Notes: a model not told the origin generated them from the letters alone. A stretch of DNA of 64,000 nt from Clostridia bacterium (GCA_017503785.1 JAFVSK010000023.1:124001-188000), one strand, 5' to 3'. Positions 55,208 to 64,000 are shown, counted from the first letter of the stretch. A program made the numbers and translations.

Positions 55208-55902
55208 GTGAAATTCTGCGATGCGCCGGATTGACCAAACGGTACGGCAGCCTTGTGGCCTTGGACAACATTGATCTGTCGCTGCAAAGTGGGCGTATTA
55301 TCGGGCTTTTGGGGCCTAACGGTTCGGGTAAAACCACACTGATCAAGCTGATAAACGGTCTACTTTCACCCGACGGCGGCATGCTGGCGGTGAACGGCCT
55401 GCTGCCCGGTGTGGAAACCAAAAAGCTGGTGGCGTATCTGCCGGACAACAGCTTCCTCAATTCGTGGATGAAGGTGCGGCAGATCGTGGACTACTTTGTG
55501 GATTTTTACGAGGATTTCCGCCCCGATATGGCGTATGAGATGCTGGAAGATCTGGGCATCTCCCCCGACAGACGGCTGAAAACGCTGTCGAAGGGCAATA
55601 AGGAAAAGGTGTGCTTGATCCTCACCATGAGCCGCAACGCGCTGTTATACGTGCTGGACGAGCCGATTGCCGGCGTGGACCCCGCCGCGCGTGATTACGT
55701 GATCTCCACCATCATTAACAACTACAACCCCGAGGCGACGGTGTTGATCTCCACGCACTTGATTACCGATATTGAGCAAATTCTGGACGAGGTGGTTTTC
55801 ATTAATCAAGGCCATGTCGTGCTGCAAAAAACGGTGGACGACATTCGTGCCGAAAACGGCAAGAGCGTTGACGAGCTGTTTCGGGAGGTGTTCCGATGGT
55901 AA
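55204..55902 (+). CDS. ABC transporter ATP-binding protein
   Basis: A 232-residue ABC ATPase. Walker A is GPNGSGKTTLIKL (about 38-50), the signature is LSKGNKEKV, and Walker B is LLYVLDEPIAGVDPAARD, with the switch His in ISTHLITD. The sequence resembles the YtrB type found with GntR regulators. The ATG at 55204 overlaps the regulator's stop, and the permease start overlaps its last codons. Confidence 0.95.
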   Translation: MSEILRCAGLTKRYGSLVALDNIDLSLQSGRIIGLLGPNGSGKTTLIKLINGLLSPDGGMLAVNGLLPGVETKKLVAYLPDNSFLNSWMKVRQIVDYFVDFYEDFRPDMAYEMLEDLGISPDRRLKTLSKGNKEKVCLILTMSRNALLYVLDEPIAGVDPAARDYVISTIINNYNPEATVLISTHLITDIEQILDEVVFINQGHVVLQKTVDDIRAENGKSVDELFREVFRW

Positions 55903-56705
55903 GAAAGCTGTTTAAACACGAGTTCGCGGCATTGGGGCGCGTGCTGCTGCCCACCTGCGCCGTGTTGCCGGCGATTGCCGCTTGTGTTCGTTTGCTGTTA
56001 TTCTTTGAAACCGACACGTTGCTGTTTAACATTCTGTTCACCTCCACCGTAACGGCGTTGGTGGTGGCGTGCATTGTGGTGACGGTGCTGACCTCGGCAA
56101 TGGTGGTCGTGCGGTTTTACCGCAACCTGTTTACCTCGGAGGGGTATTTATCGTTCACCCTGCCCGTTACCCCCACCCAGCATTTGTGGGTGAAGCTGCT
56201 CAGCGCTCTGTTGTTTGAGCTGATCGCGCTGGTGGCGGTGCTGCTGGCGGCGGTGATCGCCACAGAGGGCGAGCTGCTGGTTGAGATCTTTCGCGCGGCA
56301 GCGTACTACGTTGAACTCATTCTGCGCGGCGCTATCGGCGCGCATTTTTGGGGATATCTGGCAGAGGTGCTCGTGCTGCTCCCCGTGCTGTGGACGGTGC
56401 AACTGTTAACGCTTTACGCGTGCATGACGGTGGGACAACTGGCAAAGAAAAACCGCATTTTGCTGGCGGTTGGCGTGTATTTCGCCTACACCTCGATAAT
56501 GCAAACGCTGTCGAGCACGGCGACCTTTATTCTGCCGATCTTGGGCGAGGAGTTTTGGGAGCCGATCGTGAGCTTTATCGGCGCGCATCCGCACGCTTCG
56601 GCGCACATGGCCCTAATTGGCGCGATTGTGTTTTCGGCGGCGTTCGGTGTGTTGCTGTTCTTCATCTGCCGCCACATTTTGAACCGCCGACTGAACTTGG
56701 AGTGA
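55896..56705 (+). CDS. ABC-2 type permease
   Basis: A 269-residue membrane protein with about six helices: residues 14-36, 45-68, 103-125, about 155-180, 190-215 and 234-262. YRNLFTSEGYLSFTLPVTPTQHLWVKLLSA is a motif seen in ABC-2 permeases of the GntR-linked group. It overlaps the ATPase gene by 7 bases and is followed by two lipoprotein genes. Substrate is unknown; relatives respond to cell-wall stress. Confidence 0.88.
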   Translation: MVRKLFKHEFAALGRVLLPTCAVLPAIAACVRLLLFFETDTLLFNILFTSTVTALVVACIVVTVLTSAMVVVRFYRNLFTSEGYLSFTLPVTPTQHLWVKLLSALLFELIALVAVLLAAVIATEGELLVEIFRAAAYYVELILRGAIGAHFWGYLAEVLVLLPVLWTVQLLTLYACMTVGQLAKKNRILLAVGVYFAYTSIMQTLSSTATFILPILGEEFWEPIVSFIGAHPHASAHMALIGAIVFSAAFGVLLFFICRHILNRRLNLE

Positions 56706-56709
56706 TGCT

Positions 56710-57477
56710 ATGAAAGTGAAACGTATCGTTGCCCTGCTTTTGGTTACGGCGCTTTGCCTTGGCCTTTGCGGCTGCCGCGTGGACGTGGACGAGCTGCGTG
56801 CACAGCACGGCGTATGGGACGACAACGGCAATATCGTGCTGAACGGGGCGGTGTATAAGCCGCTGCCCGCGTGTAAGGCGTTGCAGCCGAATATTCTTGT
56901 TGACACCTACGCCTTCCCGGTGCCCGTGTATTACGTTACGGAAGCGAACGTGCCGTTATTGGCGGCCGAGGAGGAAGGCGAGGAGTTTGCCGCCGACGAA
57001 CAGCAGATCTTTTTACAGAGCACGTTCGACGAAAGCGAACCCCTGTTTTGCCGCGAGGACTACTTCGACCGTGTTGTGGAGCAGATCGAGCACGGTGTTA
57101 CGGACCTTACGTATCACTACACCTACACGAAGGTGAACGAAAACGGTGCGCTGGAGGACGTTCATTACTCGCTGACCGACGAGCAAACGGCGCAATTTAG
57201 TCAGCTCCTCCAACAATGCACGTGGACGTTGGCCGACGGAACCACCGACATTTCTTTTGACGGCGCGTCCTGTGTGGTTTTTGAAAGCCGCTCGGCGGAT
57301 TCGTGGTTTTTGGGGCAGTCGTACCACGTAAATTACTGGCCGGGTGAACCGCTGCGGTTTTGCCTGGAGAAGCCGACGTCACCCTACGTGTTATACTACT
57401 GTGAAATTGATCCCGCGTGGAGCGATGAGCTGACGGCCATTATCCAGCCTGTGCTGGAGGCTGAAGGCGCGCACTAA
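56710..57477 (+). CDS. Lipoprotein, first of a tandem paralogous pair
   Basis: A 255-residue lipoprotein: signal peptide with lipobox LCGC, then RVDVDELRAQHGVWDDNGN and IVLNGAVYKPLP. The remainder has no family that I recognise. The first 50 mature residues are almost identical to those of the next gene, while the rest is strongly diverged, although SLTDEQTAQFSQLL and the following TLADG region align loosely with the second protein. It follows the permease gene after 4 bases and is probably an accessory of the ABC system. Confidence 0.8.
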   Translation: MKVKRIVALLLVTALCLGLCGCRVDVDELRAQHGVWDDNGNIVLNGAVYKPLPACKALQPNILVDTYAFPVPVYYVTEANVPLLAAEEEGEEFAADEQQIFLQSTFDESEPLFCREDYFDRVVEQIEHGVTDLTYHYTYTKVNENGALEDVHYSLTDEQTAQFSQLLQQCTWTLADGTTDISFDGASCVVFESRSADSWFLGQSYHVNYWPGEPLRFCLEKPTSPYVLYYCEIDPAWSDELTAIIQPVLEAEGAH

Positions 57478-57491
57478 GAAAGGATGATCGT

Positions 57492-58241
57492 ATGAAGCGA
57501 CGTATAACGGCATTGCTCGCCGTGCTGGCACTGTGTGCCCTGCTTTGCAGCTGCCGCGTGGACGTGGACGAGCTGCGTGCACAGCACGGCGTGTGGGACG
57601 AAAACGGCAACATTGTGCTGAACGGAGCCGTGTACCGCCCTTTCATAGCCTCTGACAGCTTACATCCCGTTGTGGATCTTGAATCGACCATTTACGTTAC
57701 CGAGCCCGACATACCGCTGTTGTTGGCACGAAGCAAGGGAGATATATACTCCATCAGCGTTGATCGTGTGTTTCTGGAATACAGCGCCTACGACTATTAT
57801 TGCCGTGAGGACAAGTACGACGAGGTGCAGCGGTTGTTGGCAGACTCCCCCACCATTGACACGTATCGCTACGCTTGCTACGGCAGTGGTGGTAAAGTGC
57901 AAAGCGTGGTTTTGAACGCAGAACAGGCTGCCTCGCTTCAGAGTATGTTAGACACGTTGGCATGGGAAGCGGGAGAAGCCTACGAGCAGCCGCTGTTGGA
58001 TGACGACTTCAACCACCTTACGATCTGGCGGTGCAGCGCAGACGGATGGTTTACGGAGGGGAACCCGATTCACGTCTACTGGGTACCGGGAAAGTCGGAA
58101 TATCTGTTGGAAACTCAAACGATGCTGGATTATTACGCCTTGTGCATTGCCTACCTCCCCACTGCCGACCAAGCCGCTTTTAAGGAACTGTTTAAGCCTG
58201 CTTTGGATGCCGCCGATAAGGACGATTGGATTGCGTGGTAA
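57492..58241 (+). CDS. Lipoprotein, second of a tandem paralogous pair
   Basis: A 249-residue lipoprotein with lipobox LCSC and the same RVDVDELRAQHGVWDENGN segment as its neighbour. A run of 43 identical bases (57550-57592 against 56771-56813) contrasts with the diverged remainder. YYCREDKYDEVQRLLADS and VVLNAEQAASLQSMLDTLAWEAG align with matching segments of the first copy. No family is recognised. It is the last gene of the operon, ended by a terminator 80 bases on. Confidence 0.8.
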   Translation: MKRRITALLAVLALCALLCSCRVDVDELRAQHGVWDENGNIVLNGAVYRPFIASDSLHPVVDLESTIYVTEPDIPLLLARSKGDIYSISVDRVFLEYSAYDYYCREDKYDEVQRLLADSPTIDTYRYACYGSGGKVQSVVLNAEQAASLQSMLDTLAWEAGEAYEQPLLDDDFNHLTIWRCSADGWFTEGNPIHVYWVPGKSEYLLETQTMLDYYALCIAYLPTADQAAFKELFKPALDAADKDDWIAW

Positions 58242-58320
58242 CACCCCCCCTCTCAGGGCAGCGCTCCGTAAGGTGCACGGCAGTTTTGAGAGTCAGATTT
58301 TTTGTTTAAGCAAAATGATA

Positions 58321-58356
58321 AAAATCCCGTAATACTCACGTATTACGGGATTTTTT
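58321..58356 (+). terminator. Terminator of the GntR-ABC-lipoprotein operon
   Basis: AAAATCCCGTAATAC pairs perfectly with GTATTACGGGATTTT over TCAC, followed by TT. Confidence 0.9.
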
Positions 58357-58432
58357 CATACAGCATAAACGGAAAAGATGGTTTCAAAACCTATTCTTCC
58401 TTACGGAGTGCTGCCCCATGCGGGAGTTTTTG

Positions 58433-59725
58433 TTATTTCTTGTGCGATTTGCCGACCTCGGCAAGCTTGTGGTGGCGGCGATGCTTGACTTCATCGGGCA
58501 TGGGATGAATTTCGCCTGCGGCGGTGAGCGCCTGACGCGTGAGCAGCGGGCCGACCAGTTCGTAAATTAACACGGCAAACAGGGTGATATTGCGAATGAG
58601 GGCGCCCTGCTCACCCAACTGCATGGCCGTGGTGCACATGCCCAGCGCCACGCCTGCCTGCGGCAACAGCGTGATACCGAGGTATTTGCAGATTTGCGGT
58701 TCACATTTGACGAGCTTCGCGCTGCCCAGTGCACCGAAATACTTACCCATCGAGCGGGAAAGAATGTAGGCAACACCGATGCCCACGATGGCCAGATCGG
58801 TGAACACGCCAAGCTCCAGCTCGGCACCGCTGATAACGAAGAACAACGCAAACAGCGGCGAGGTCCATTTATCGGAAGCGGCCATTAAGTCGTGCGACAG
58901 CGGGCAAATGTTGCAAAACACCGTACCGAGCATCATGCATACCAGCAGCGACGAGAAATGAACGTGCACGGGGCCGATTTCGAATTCCAGCATAGACAGT
59001 GCCGCCGTGAGGAATACAAACGCGATGGTCAAATTCAAGCGATTGGTGTTGGAGTTGAACAGGCGCTCCAGCCACGTGAGCACCGCGCCCATGATGGCAC
59101 CGAGCACCAGCGAGCATGCGATCTCGACGATGGGGTTGACCAAAATGGAAATGAGATCGACCTGACCGCTGACCATGGTTTTGGCTATGCCGAACGATAC
59201 GGCGAACACCACCAGACCCACGGCATCATCTAACGCGACGATGGGAAGCAGGAGTTTGGTGAGCGGGCCCTTGGCCTTGTACTGGCGCACCACCATCAAC
59301 GTGGCGGCAGGAGCGGTGGCTGTGGCAATGGCGCCCAAAGTGAGCACCTGCGGCAGGGTGAGCTTATCGGGAGCGATGAGGTGCACGGCATACAGGCACA
59401 GATCCACCAGCAAGGCAGCAACCAGCGCCTGCAAAATACCAACCACCAGCGCTTGTTTGCCGGTTTTTTTGAGGTCATCCAAGCGGAATTCGTTACCGAT
59501 GGAAAACGCGATGAAGCCGAGCGCCACCTCCGACACCAGCGACAAGCCCTCGACGGCGTGCATGGAGTCGAAGCCGAGGCCGGGAACGCCCAAGGCACCC
59601 AAGCAATACGGGCCGATGAGCACACCGGCAATGAGATAGGCCGTGACCGACGGCAGCTTGAACGGCTTGAACAAGCGCGTCATTAACAGGCCGGCCAGCA
59701 GCGCAATGGAAACAGACAATAACAC
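58433..59725 (-). CDS. Cation:proton antiporter (CPA2/Kef-like)
   Basis: A 430-residue membrane protein with about 12 helices. LPSVTAYLIAGVLIGPYCLG, VALGFIAFSIGNEFR and IVALDDAVGLVVFAVSFG (with the Asp-Asp pair of the ion site) identify the monovalent cation:proton antiporter 2 superfamily. There is no cytoplasmic TrkA-N domain, so it is a membrane core only. It starts at GTG 59725; the ribosome site is weak (AAAGAAG). The probable ions are sodium or potassium against protons. Confidence 0.9.
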   Translation of the reverse strand: MLLSVSIALLAGLLMTRLFKPFKLPSVTAYLIAGVLIGPYCLGALGVPGLGFDSMHAVEGLSLVSEVALGFIAFSIGNEFRLDDLKKTGKQALVVGILQALVAALLVDLCLYAVHLIAPDKLTLPQVLTLGAIATATAPAATLMVVRQYKAKGPLTKLLLPIVALDDAVGLVVFAVSFGIAKTMVSGQVDLISILVNPIVEIACSLVLGAIMGAVLTWLERLFNSNTNRLNLTIAFVFLTAALSMLEFEIGPVHVHFSSLLVCMMLGTVFCNICPLSHDLMAASDKWTSPLFALFFVISGAELELGVFTDLAIVGIGVAYILSRSMGKYFGALGSAKLVKCEPQICKYLGITLLPQAGVALGMCTTAMQLGEQGALIRNITLFAVLIYELVGPLLTRQALTAAGEIHPMPDEVKHRRHHKLAEVGKSHKK

Positions 59726-59762
59726 GGTAAATTACTTCTTTCTTTTTTTGAAATCGCCTACT

Positions 59763-59791
59763 ATTGTACTGCGTTTACCAAAGAATTGCAA
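59763..59791 (-). promoter_or_regulatory. Promoter of the antiporter gene
   Basis: TTGCAA, 17 bases, TACAAT on the minus strand; the leader to the GTG is about 30 bases. Confidence 0.7.
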
Positions 59792-59826
59792 GAGCTATTT
59801 TAGACAAATATCAGACACCTTTTGCG

Positions 59827-59855
59827 TTGACAATACAGCAGGTTTGTGGTATGCT
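59827..59855 (+). promoter_or_regulatory. Promoter of the amidotransferase-type peptidase gene
   Basis: TTGACA, 17 bases, TATGCT, divergent from the antiporter promoter. Confidence 0.75.
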
Positions 59856-59887
59856 TATTGGCGACAAAAAATTGCGGAGGTTTGACT

Positions 59888-60586
59888 ATGAAACCGCTCG
59901 TTGGTGTGGCATCGCCTGCCTTTTTATTTGAAAACGAAAAGACCAATTTGGACATATACCGTTTCAGCAACAACTACGGCAAGCGCCTGTATGAGGCGGG
60001 AGGAATTCCGGTGGGGATCCTCCCCTACGACGGCCGCGTGCCGGACGGCGTGCTGGACATGTTCGATGCGTTTGTAATCTGCGGCGGCACGCAAATGTGG
60101 CCGCATCACTTTCAGGTGGTGGAGCATGCGTTGAAGCACAACAAACCGCTGCTGGGCATTTGCTTGGGCATGCAAACCATTCACCGATACTTCAAATACA
60201 AGGATTGGGCCGATGCGCAGGGCTACACGGGCGATCTGTTTGCGTTTTACCAAGAGCACTGCAGCGACCCTGCCTACACCACGCTGGTGGAGTTGGACGG
60301 CCATTACAAGGCCATGCTGCGCGGTCGCGAGAACGAAGCCAAGCACCGCGTGAATTTGGAGGAAGGCAGCCATATTGCGCAGCTGGTGGGCAATGACCAT
60401 CTGTTTGCCGCCACCGTGCATCACTACTGTGCTTTTGAGCCTTCAAGCCGGCTGCGCGTAACAGGCTACGCCGAGGACGGCACCATTGAAGTGATCGAAT
60501 ACGGCGAGAAGGTTTTGGGCGTGCAATTCCACCCTGAAATGGACGATACGCTGATGCCGCTTTTCTCGTTCTTGATAAACAAATAA
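59888..60586 (+). CDS. Gamma-glutamyl-gamma-aminobutyrate hydrolase family protein (peptidase C26)
   Basis: A 232-residue class I glutamine-amidotransferase-type hydrolase. The nucleophile elbow is LLGICLGMQTIH (Cys near 99), and the catalytic His and Glu are in LGVQFHPEMDD. FVICGGTQMWPHHF and VHHYCAFEPSSRLRVTG follow the PuuD-like family, which cuts gamma-glutamyl bonds. The ATG at 59888 has GGAGG upstream. It is a single gene, and the substrate is not certain. Confidence 0.9.
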   Translation: MKPLVGVASPAFLFENEKTNLDIYRFSNNYGKRLYEAGGIPVGILPYDGRVPDGVLDMFDAFVICGGTQMWPHHFQVVEHALKHNKPLLGICLGMQTIHRYFKYKDWADAQGYTGDLFAFYQEHCSDPAYTTLVELDGHYKAMLRGRENEAKHRVNLEEGSHIAQLVGNDHLFAATVHHYCAFEPSSRLRVTGYAEDGTIEVIEYGEKVLGVQFHPEMDDTLMPLFSFLINK

Positions 60587-60617
60587 AAAAAGCCCGCGCC
60601 TACGGCGCGGGCTTTTT
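60587..60617. terminator. Terminator between the hydrolase and the permease genes
   Basis: AAAAAGCCCGCGCC pairs perfectly with GGCGCGGGCTTTTT over TAC; usable in both directions. Confidence 0.92.
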
Positions 60618-60620
60618 ACT

Positions 60621-62033
60621 TTAGTCTTCTTTTTTAGATTTGCGAAGCAGGCCGCCGATAAGCATAATCACCGCAAACACGATGAGGTACCATACGCACG
60701 CCATCTTGTGTGCCAGCGCGCAAGCGACCACCATAAAGGTACTGCCGCAGAACGCCAGAATGGGCATCAGGAAGCGGCGCACAAACGACTGATCCTTCTC
60801 CTTGACCATCCACATAATATACATGGGGAGATACATCGCATAGATCGTGATGATCGGCAGCTCGGTAGAGTCGAACACGAACGGACCCGACCACGTGCCG
60901 GCGAGGTTGCTGAGATAGAAATATGCCAGCCAGCTAGCGGTGACCAACAGACCGATAACAGCGGAGTTGCCCGCCATGTTGCTTTCCTTGTCGACGGAGG
61001 CGAACATCTTCGCCTTCGGGCCTTCGCCACGGGCGGCGATGGTGTACATACCACGGGACTGACCGACCATCAGACCGTTGAGCGTGCCGAGGCAGGAGAT
61101 GGCCACAAACAGGTTGAGCACGTTACCGATCACGCCGCCGAAGATACGGTTGAACGCGACCGTTGCGCCTTCACCGATGAGTTCCGCGTTGGAAGCACCG
61201 CCGGCAACACCAATGAAGTACAGCAAATACACAACGACAATGATAATACCGCCAAGCACCAACGCCTTGGGAAGATTCTTTTTGGAATCCTTGATCTCGG
61301 AGTTGATGGAGGTGGCGATGATCCAGCCCTCATACGCAAAGGCCGTGGCGCTGACTGCCGCAAACAGCGGGCTGCCCGACACGGTAATCCCCAACGCATC
61401 CAGTTCGGCAGCCGAGGGCGTTGTCGACATATTCTGCTGCAGCGCACCCGAGGTGATACCAACGATAAGACCGACGACCGCCATGAGCAGCAGCGGAATG
61501 AGCTTGATCACCGTTGTGGTGGTTTGGAACTTACCTGCCAGCTTCGGAGACAGCGCGTTGATCGCGTAGCTCGCGCACAGATAGAACAGCGCCAGCACCA
61601 TGCACTCGGGGCCGACAATGCAGCCGCCTTCGGCCGCAGGAATGAGCAGCGGAAATTTCGGGAACGCGTTGGTGATGAACACCAACGTGTACCGCGCCGA
61701 TAACCACGCCAGCGCCGAGGTCATGCCCGGATAGTAGATGGTGGTGGCGAACCAACCCATGTAATATCCATAGGTTTTTCCCATGGTGGCTTCGGCATAG
61801 TCGACCAGGCCGTTCACCTTTTCATACTTTTGCCCCATGAAGGCAAAGGTGAGCAGGCACACCAGCATGATAGCACCGCCGATGATCCACGCAATGATAC
61901 CAAGCGGCATATCGCCGCCGGTACGCTGCATAATGACTTGTGCTTTGAAGAAAACGCCCGAACCAATGACGATGCCCACGACCATGCAGATGGCGGTGAA
62001 CAAGCCATACTTGCGTTCCAGTTTGTTTTCCAA
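60621..62033 (-). CDS. APC family amino-acid permease
   Basis: A 470-residue transporter with 12 helices of the amino acid/polyamine/organocation superfamily. GLFTAICMVVGIVIGSGVFFKAQVI is the first helix with the GSG substrate motif, and AYEGWIIATSINSEIKDSKKNLPKALVLGG the typical helix 6 and loop. LAT-type exchangers such as SteT are close in pattern. The TTG at 62033 is chosen as the start because AGAGGGGAT precedes it. Substrate is unknown. Confidence 0.92.
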   Translation of the reverse strand: MENKLERKYGLFTAICMVVGIVIGSGVFFKAQVIMQRTGGDMPLGIIAWIIGGAIMLVCLLTFAFMGQKYEKVNGLVDYAEATMGKTYGYYMGWFATTIYYPGMTSALAWLSARYTLVFITNAFPKFPLLIPAAEGGCIVGPECMVLALFYLCASYAINALSPKLAGKFQTTTTVIKLIPLLLMAVVGLIVGITSGALQQNMSTTPSAAELDALGITVSGSPLFAAVSATAFAYEGWIIATSINSEIKDSKKNLPKALVLGGIIIVVVYLLYFIGVAGGASNAELIGEGATVAFNRIFGGVIGNVLNLFVAISCLGTLNGLMVGQSRGMYTIAARGEGPKAKMFASVDKESNMAGNSAVIGLLVTASWLAYFYLSNLAGTWSGPFVFDSTELPIITIYAMYLPMYIMWMVKEKDQSFVRRFLMPILAFCGSTFMVVACALAHKMACVWYLIVFAVIMLIGGLLRKSKKED

Positions 62034-62065
62034 AACGATCCCCTCTTTCTAAAACTTGTATTATC

Positions 62066-62094
62066 ATTTTATCGTCTTAAAGTGCAAAAGTCAA
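62066..62094 (-). promoter_or_regulatory. Promoter of the APC permease gene
   Basis: TTGACT, 17 bases, TAAAAT on the minus strand, about 30 bases before the TTG. Confidence 0.6.
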
Positions 62095-62154
62095 CAAAAA
62101 AAGAGCAAGCCGAAAAATTTGTTCTTTTTTTTGTTTTTGACAACGATTTTTTTG

Positions 62155-64000
62155 TTATTTTCCCTGCATTGCCTTAATTTTTTTCTCGGCTTCCTCGCGC
62201 ATTTTGTACTTGAGGATCTTGCCGGCGGCGTTCATCGGGAAGTTATCCACAAAATCAATGTAGCGCGGAACCTTGTGGCGCGCCATGTTGGCGGCAATGT
62301 AATCGCGCATTTCCTGCTCGGTCATTTGCTCGCCCTCTTTGAGGATGATGCAAGCCATGATCTCCTCGCCGTACTTTTCATCGGGTACGCCGATGACCTG
62401 CACATCGCTGACCTTGGGACAGGTGTAGATGAATTCTTCGATCTCCTTGGGGTAAATGTTCTCACCGCCGCGGATGATCATATCCTTCAAGCGGCCGGTA
62501 ATGCGATAGTTCCCCTCGGGCGTGCGGCAGGCCAAGTCGCCCGTGTGGAGCCAGCCGTTGGCATCAATGGCATCGGCTGTGGCTTTGGGCATTTTATAGT
62601 AGCCCTTCATGACGTTATAGCCGCGGGCGACAAATTCGCCGTTGACACCGTCGGGGCAATCCTCGCCGGTTTCGGGATCGACGATCTTACATTCCACGTG
62701 AGCAAACGCGCTGCCCACCGTTTCGGTGCGCACCTCCAACGAGTCGTAATAGCTGCTCATGGTGCAGCCGGGCGAGGCTTCGGTTTGGCCGTATACCGAC
62801 ACGATCTCGCGCATGTTCATCCGCTCGGTGGCGGCTTTCTTCATGAGGTCGGCCGGACAGTTGGCACCTGCCATAATACCGATGCGCATATAGGAGAAAT
62901 CCGTTTTCTCGAAGTCCTCGTGCTGCATCATGGCAATAAACATGGTGGGCACGCCGTTGAACGCCGTGATATGCTCGTTGTGCACGCAGGCCAGCGCCGG
63001 CTTGGGCGAGAAATACGGCAGCGGCAGCATGGTGGTGCCGTGAGTCATGGAGGCTGTCATCGACAACACCATGCCGAAGCAATGGAACATGGGCACTTGG
63101 ATCATCATGCGGTCGGCTGTGGAGAGATCCATGTGGTCGCCGATGTATTTGCCGTTGTTGACCACGTTGTAGTGCGTGAGCATAACGCCCTTGGGGAAGC
63201 CCGTGGTGCCCGAGGTGTACTGCATGTTGCACACGTCGTCCTTATCCACGGCGGCGGCCATGCGATAGACCTCCTCCACCGGCACCTGCTCGGCGAGGGC
63301 TAAACTATCGTTCCATTCGAGGCAGCCCTTCTGACGGAAACCGACAGTGATGACATTGCGCAAAAACGGCAAACGGCGGGCGTGCATGGGCTTGCCGGGC
63401 TTCAAGTTTTCCAGCTCAGGGCACAGCTCGGCAATGATCTTGCCGTAGTGGCAATCCTTGGCACCCTCGGTGATGATGAGCGTGTGCGTATCCGACTGGC
63501 GCAGCAAATATTCCACTTCGTGGATCTTGTAGGCTGTGTTGACGGTAACCAGCACGGCGCCCAGCTTCACGGTTGCCCAGAACGCAATGTACCACTGCGG
63601 CACGTTGGAGCACCACACCGCCACGTGCGAGCCTGCCTTAACACCAAGGGCAATGAGCACGCGGGCAAATTCATCGACATCGTCGCGGAATTCACTGTAG
63701 GTGCGGGTGTAATCCAGTGTGGTGTATTTAAACGCGTATTGATCGGGAAATTCCTCAACCATGCGGTCGAGCACATCGGAGAAGGTGGCGTCGATCAGAC
63801 GATCCTTTTCCCATACGTATTTACCGGTGTGAGCGCGGTTATAATACAGCGCCTTTTCGTTGCGCGAGGTATCGCCGAACACCTTCATGTAGGTGACGAA
63901 CTGGGCGAAGATGATCTCCATATCGTCCAGCTCCTCGCACCACGTGGGATCCCACACCAGCGAGATGAAGCCATCGTAATTGACGGAGCGCAGCGCCAGC
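62155..64000 (-). CDS. AMP-forming acyl-CoA synthetase (ANL superfamily), 5' end cut by the window
   Basis: At least 614 residues are visible and the frame is open to the right edge. The ANL core motifs are present: MQYTSGTTGFPKGVMLTHYN (P-loop), VYGQTEASPGCTMSS, GWLHTGDLACR, and the catalytic Lys in NAAGKILKYKMR near the C-terminus. Such enzymes activate fatty or other carboxylic acids through an acyl-adenylate to CoA esters. The upstream part (WDPTWCEELDDMEIIFAQFVTYMKVFGD) extends beyond the normal start of the family and suggests an extra N-terminal segment, perhaps with the true start outside. It is transcribed towards the APC gene. Confidence 0.93.
   Translation of the reverse strand, partial: LALRSVNYDGFISLVWDPTWCEELDDMEIIFAQFVTYMKVFGDTSRNEKALYYNRAHTGKYVWEKDRLIDATFSDVLDRMVEEFPDQYAFKYTTLDYTRTYSEFRDDVDEFARVLIALGVKAGSHVAVWCSNVPQWYIAFWATVKLGAVLVTVNTAYKIHEVEYLLRQSDTHTLIITEGAKDCHYGKIIAELCPELENLKPGKPMHARRLPFLRNVITVGFRQKGCLEWNDSLALAEQVPVEEVYRMAAAVDKDDVCNMQYTSGTTGFPKGVMLTHYNVVNNGKYIGDHMDLSTADRMMIQVPMFHCFGMVLSMTASMTHGTTMLPLPYFSPKPALACVHNEHITAFNGVPTMFIAMMQHEDFEKTDFSYMRIGIMAGANCPADLMKKAATERMNMREIVSVYGQTEASPGCTMSSYYDSLEVRTETVGSAFAHVECKIVDPETGEDCPDGVNGEFVARGYNVMKGYYKMPKATADAIDANGWLHTGDLACRTPEGNYRITGRLKDMIIRGGENIYPKEIEEFIYTCPKVSDVQVIGVPDEKYGEEIMACIILKEGEQMTEQEMRDYIAANMARHKVPRYIDFVDNFPMNAAGKILKYKMREEAEKKIKAMQGK

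Overview
The window is a contiguous stretch of a spore-forming, anaerobic Firmicute, most likely an Oscillospirales/Clostridia gut bacterium. The evidence is the content: endospore genes (spoVAC, spoVAD, a gerA-type germinant receptor operon, pdaA, CotH-type proteins), pyruvate formate-lyase with its activase, an AddAB (not RecBCD) recombination nuclease, Firmicute-type RecD2 and PyrR, many TTG/GTG starts with strong AGGAGG-type Shine-Dalgarno sites, and short palindromic repeats. The DNA is moderately GC-rich and densely coded. Species cannot be named from the sequence alone.

Layout. 1-2056: end of a sensor histidine kinase and a membrane-anchored TIR protein. 2091-9567 (minus): AEC transporter, RecD2 behind a LexA-like box, a small membrane protein, PdaA, then the nucleoside salvage operon (EEP hydrolase, deoC, deoB, cdd). 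9660-11746 (plus): pyrR-uraA with a PyrR-type attenuator leader. 11747-12287: an accessory patch with a remnant of a four-helix-bundle (S23-type) gene, a compound hairpin array and tRNA-Gly. 12288-14032: MGMT-like repair protein, metallophosphoesterase, DUF1294 protein. 14148-16940 (minus): a surface protein/sortase operon with a terminator-like hairpin inside the sortase gene. 17125-27831 (plus): lamin-tail lipoprotein, CotH protein, addB, addA and a shikimate-kinase-like gene in one compact operon. 27864-31448 (minus): gerA operon. 31540-32594 (plus): DUF421-DUF4363 pair behind a forespore-type promoter. 32774-33781 (minus): spoVAD. 33931-36586: FliB-like protein and an unknown membrane protein. 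36615-39724: ZTP riboswitch, pflB, pflA. 39718-41010: a pair of direct repeats (3' end of spoVAC plus terminator) flanking an AT-rich, apparently imported TIM-barrel gene; then intact spoVAC. 41421-46354 (minus): proline biosynthesis proBAC with an EIIC-type permease and a beta-lactamase-like protein. 46688-54074: rpoB-rpoC. 54193-58241: apt, then an autoregulated GntR-ABC-lipoprotein operon. 58433-64000: cation/proton antiporter, a class I amidotransferase-type peptidase, an amino-acid permease and a truncated AMP-forming acyl-CoA synthetase.

Most genes are housekeeping or sporulation functions. Regulation is unusually readable here: a ZTP riboswitch before pflB, a PyrR loop plus terminator before pyrR, a LexA-like operator at recD2, forespore-type promoters before spoVAC, spoVAD and the DUF421 pair, a palindromic operator at the GntR operon, and two places where an intrinsic terminator overlaps the start of the next gene (cdd/pdaA and surface protein/sortase). 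The most unusual structural features are the direct-repeat insertion at spoVAC and the hairpin array with the S23 remnant. I found no CRISPR array, IS element or complete prophage.
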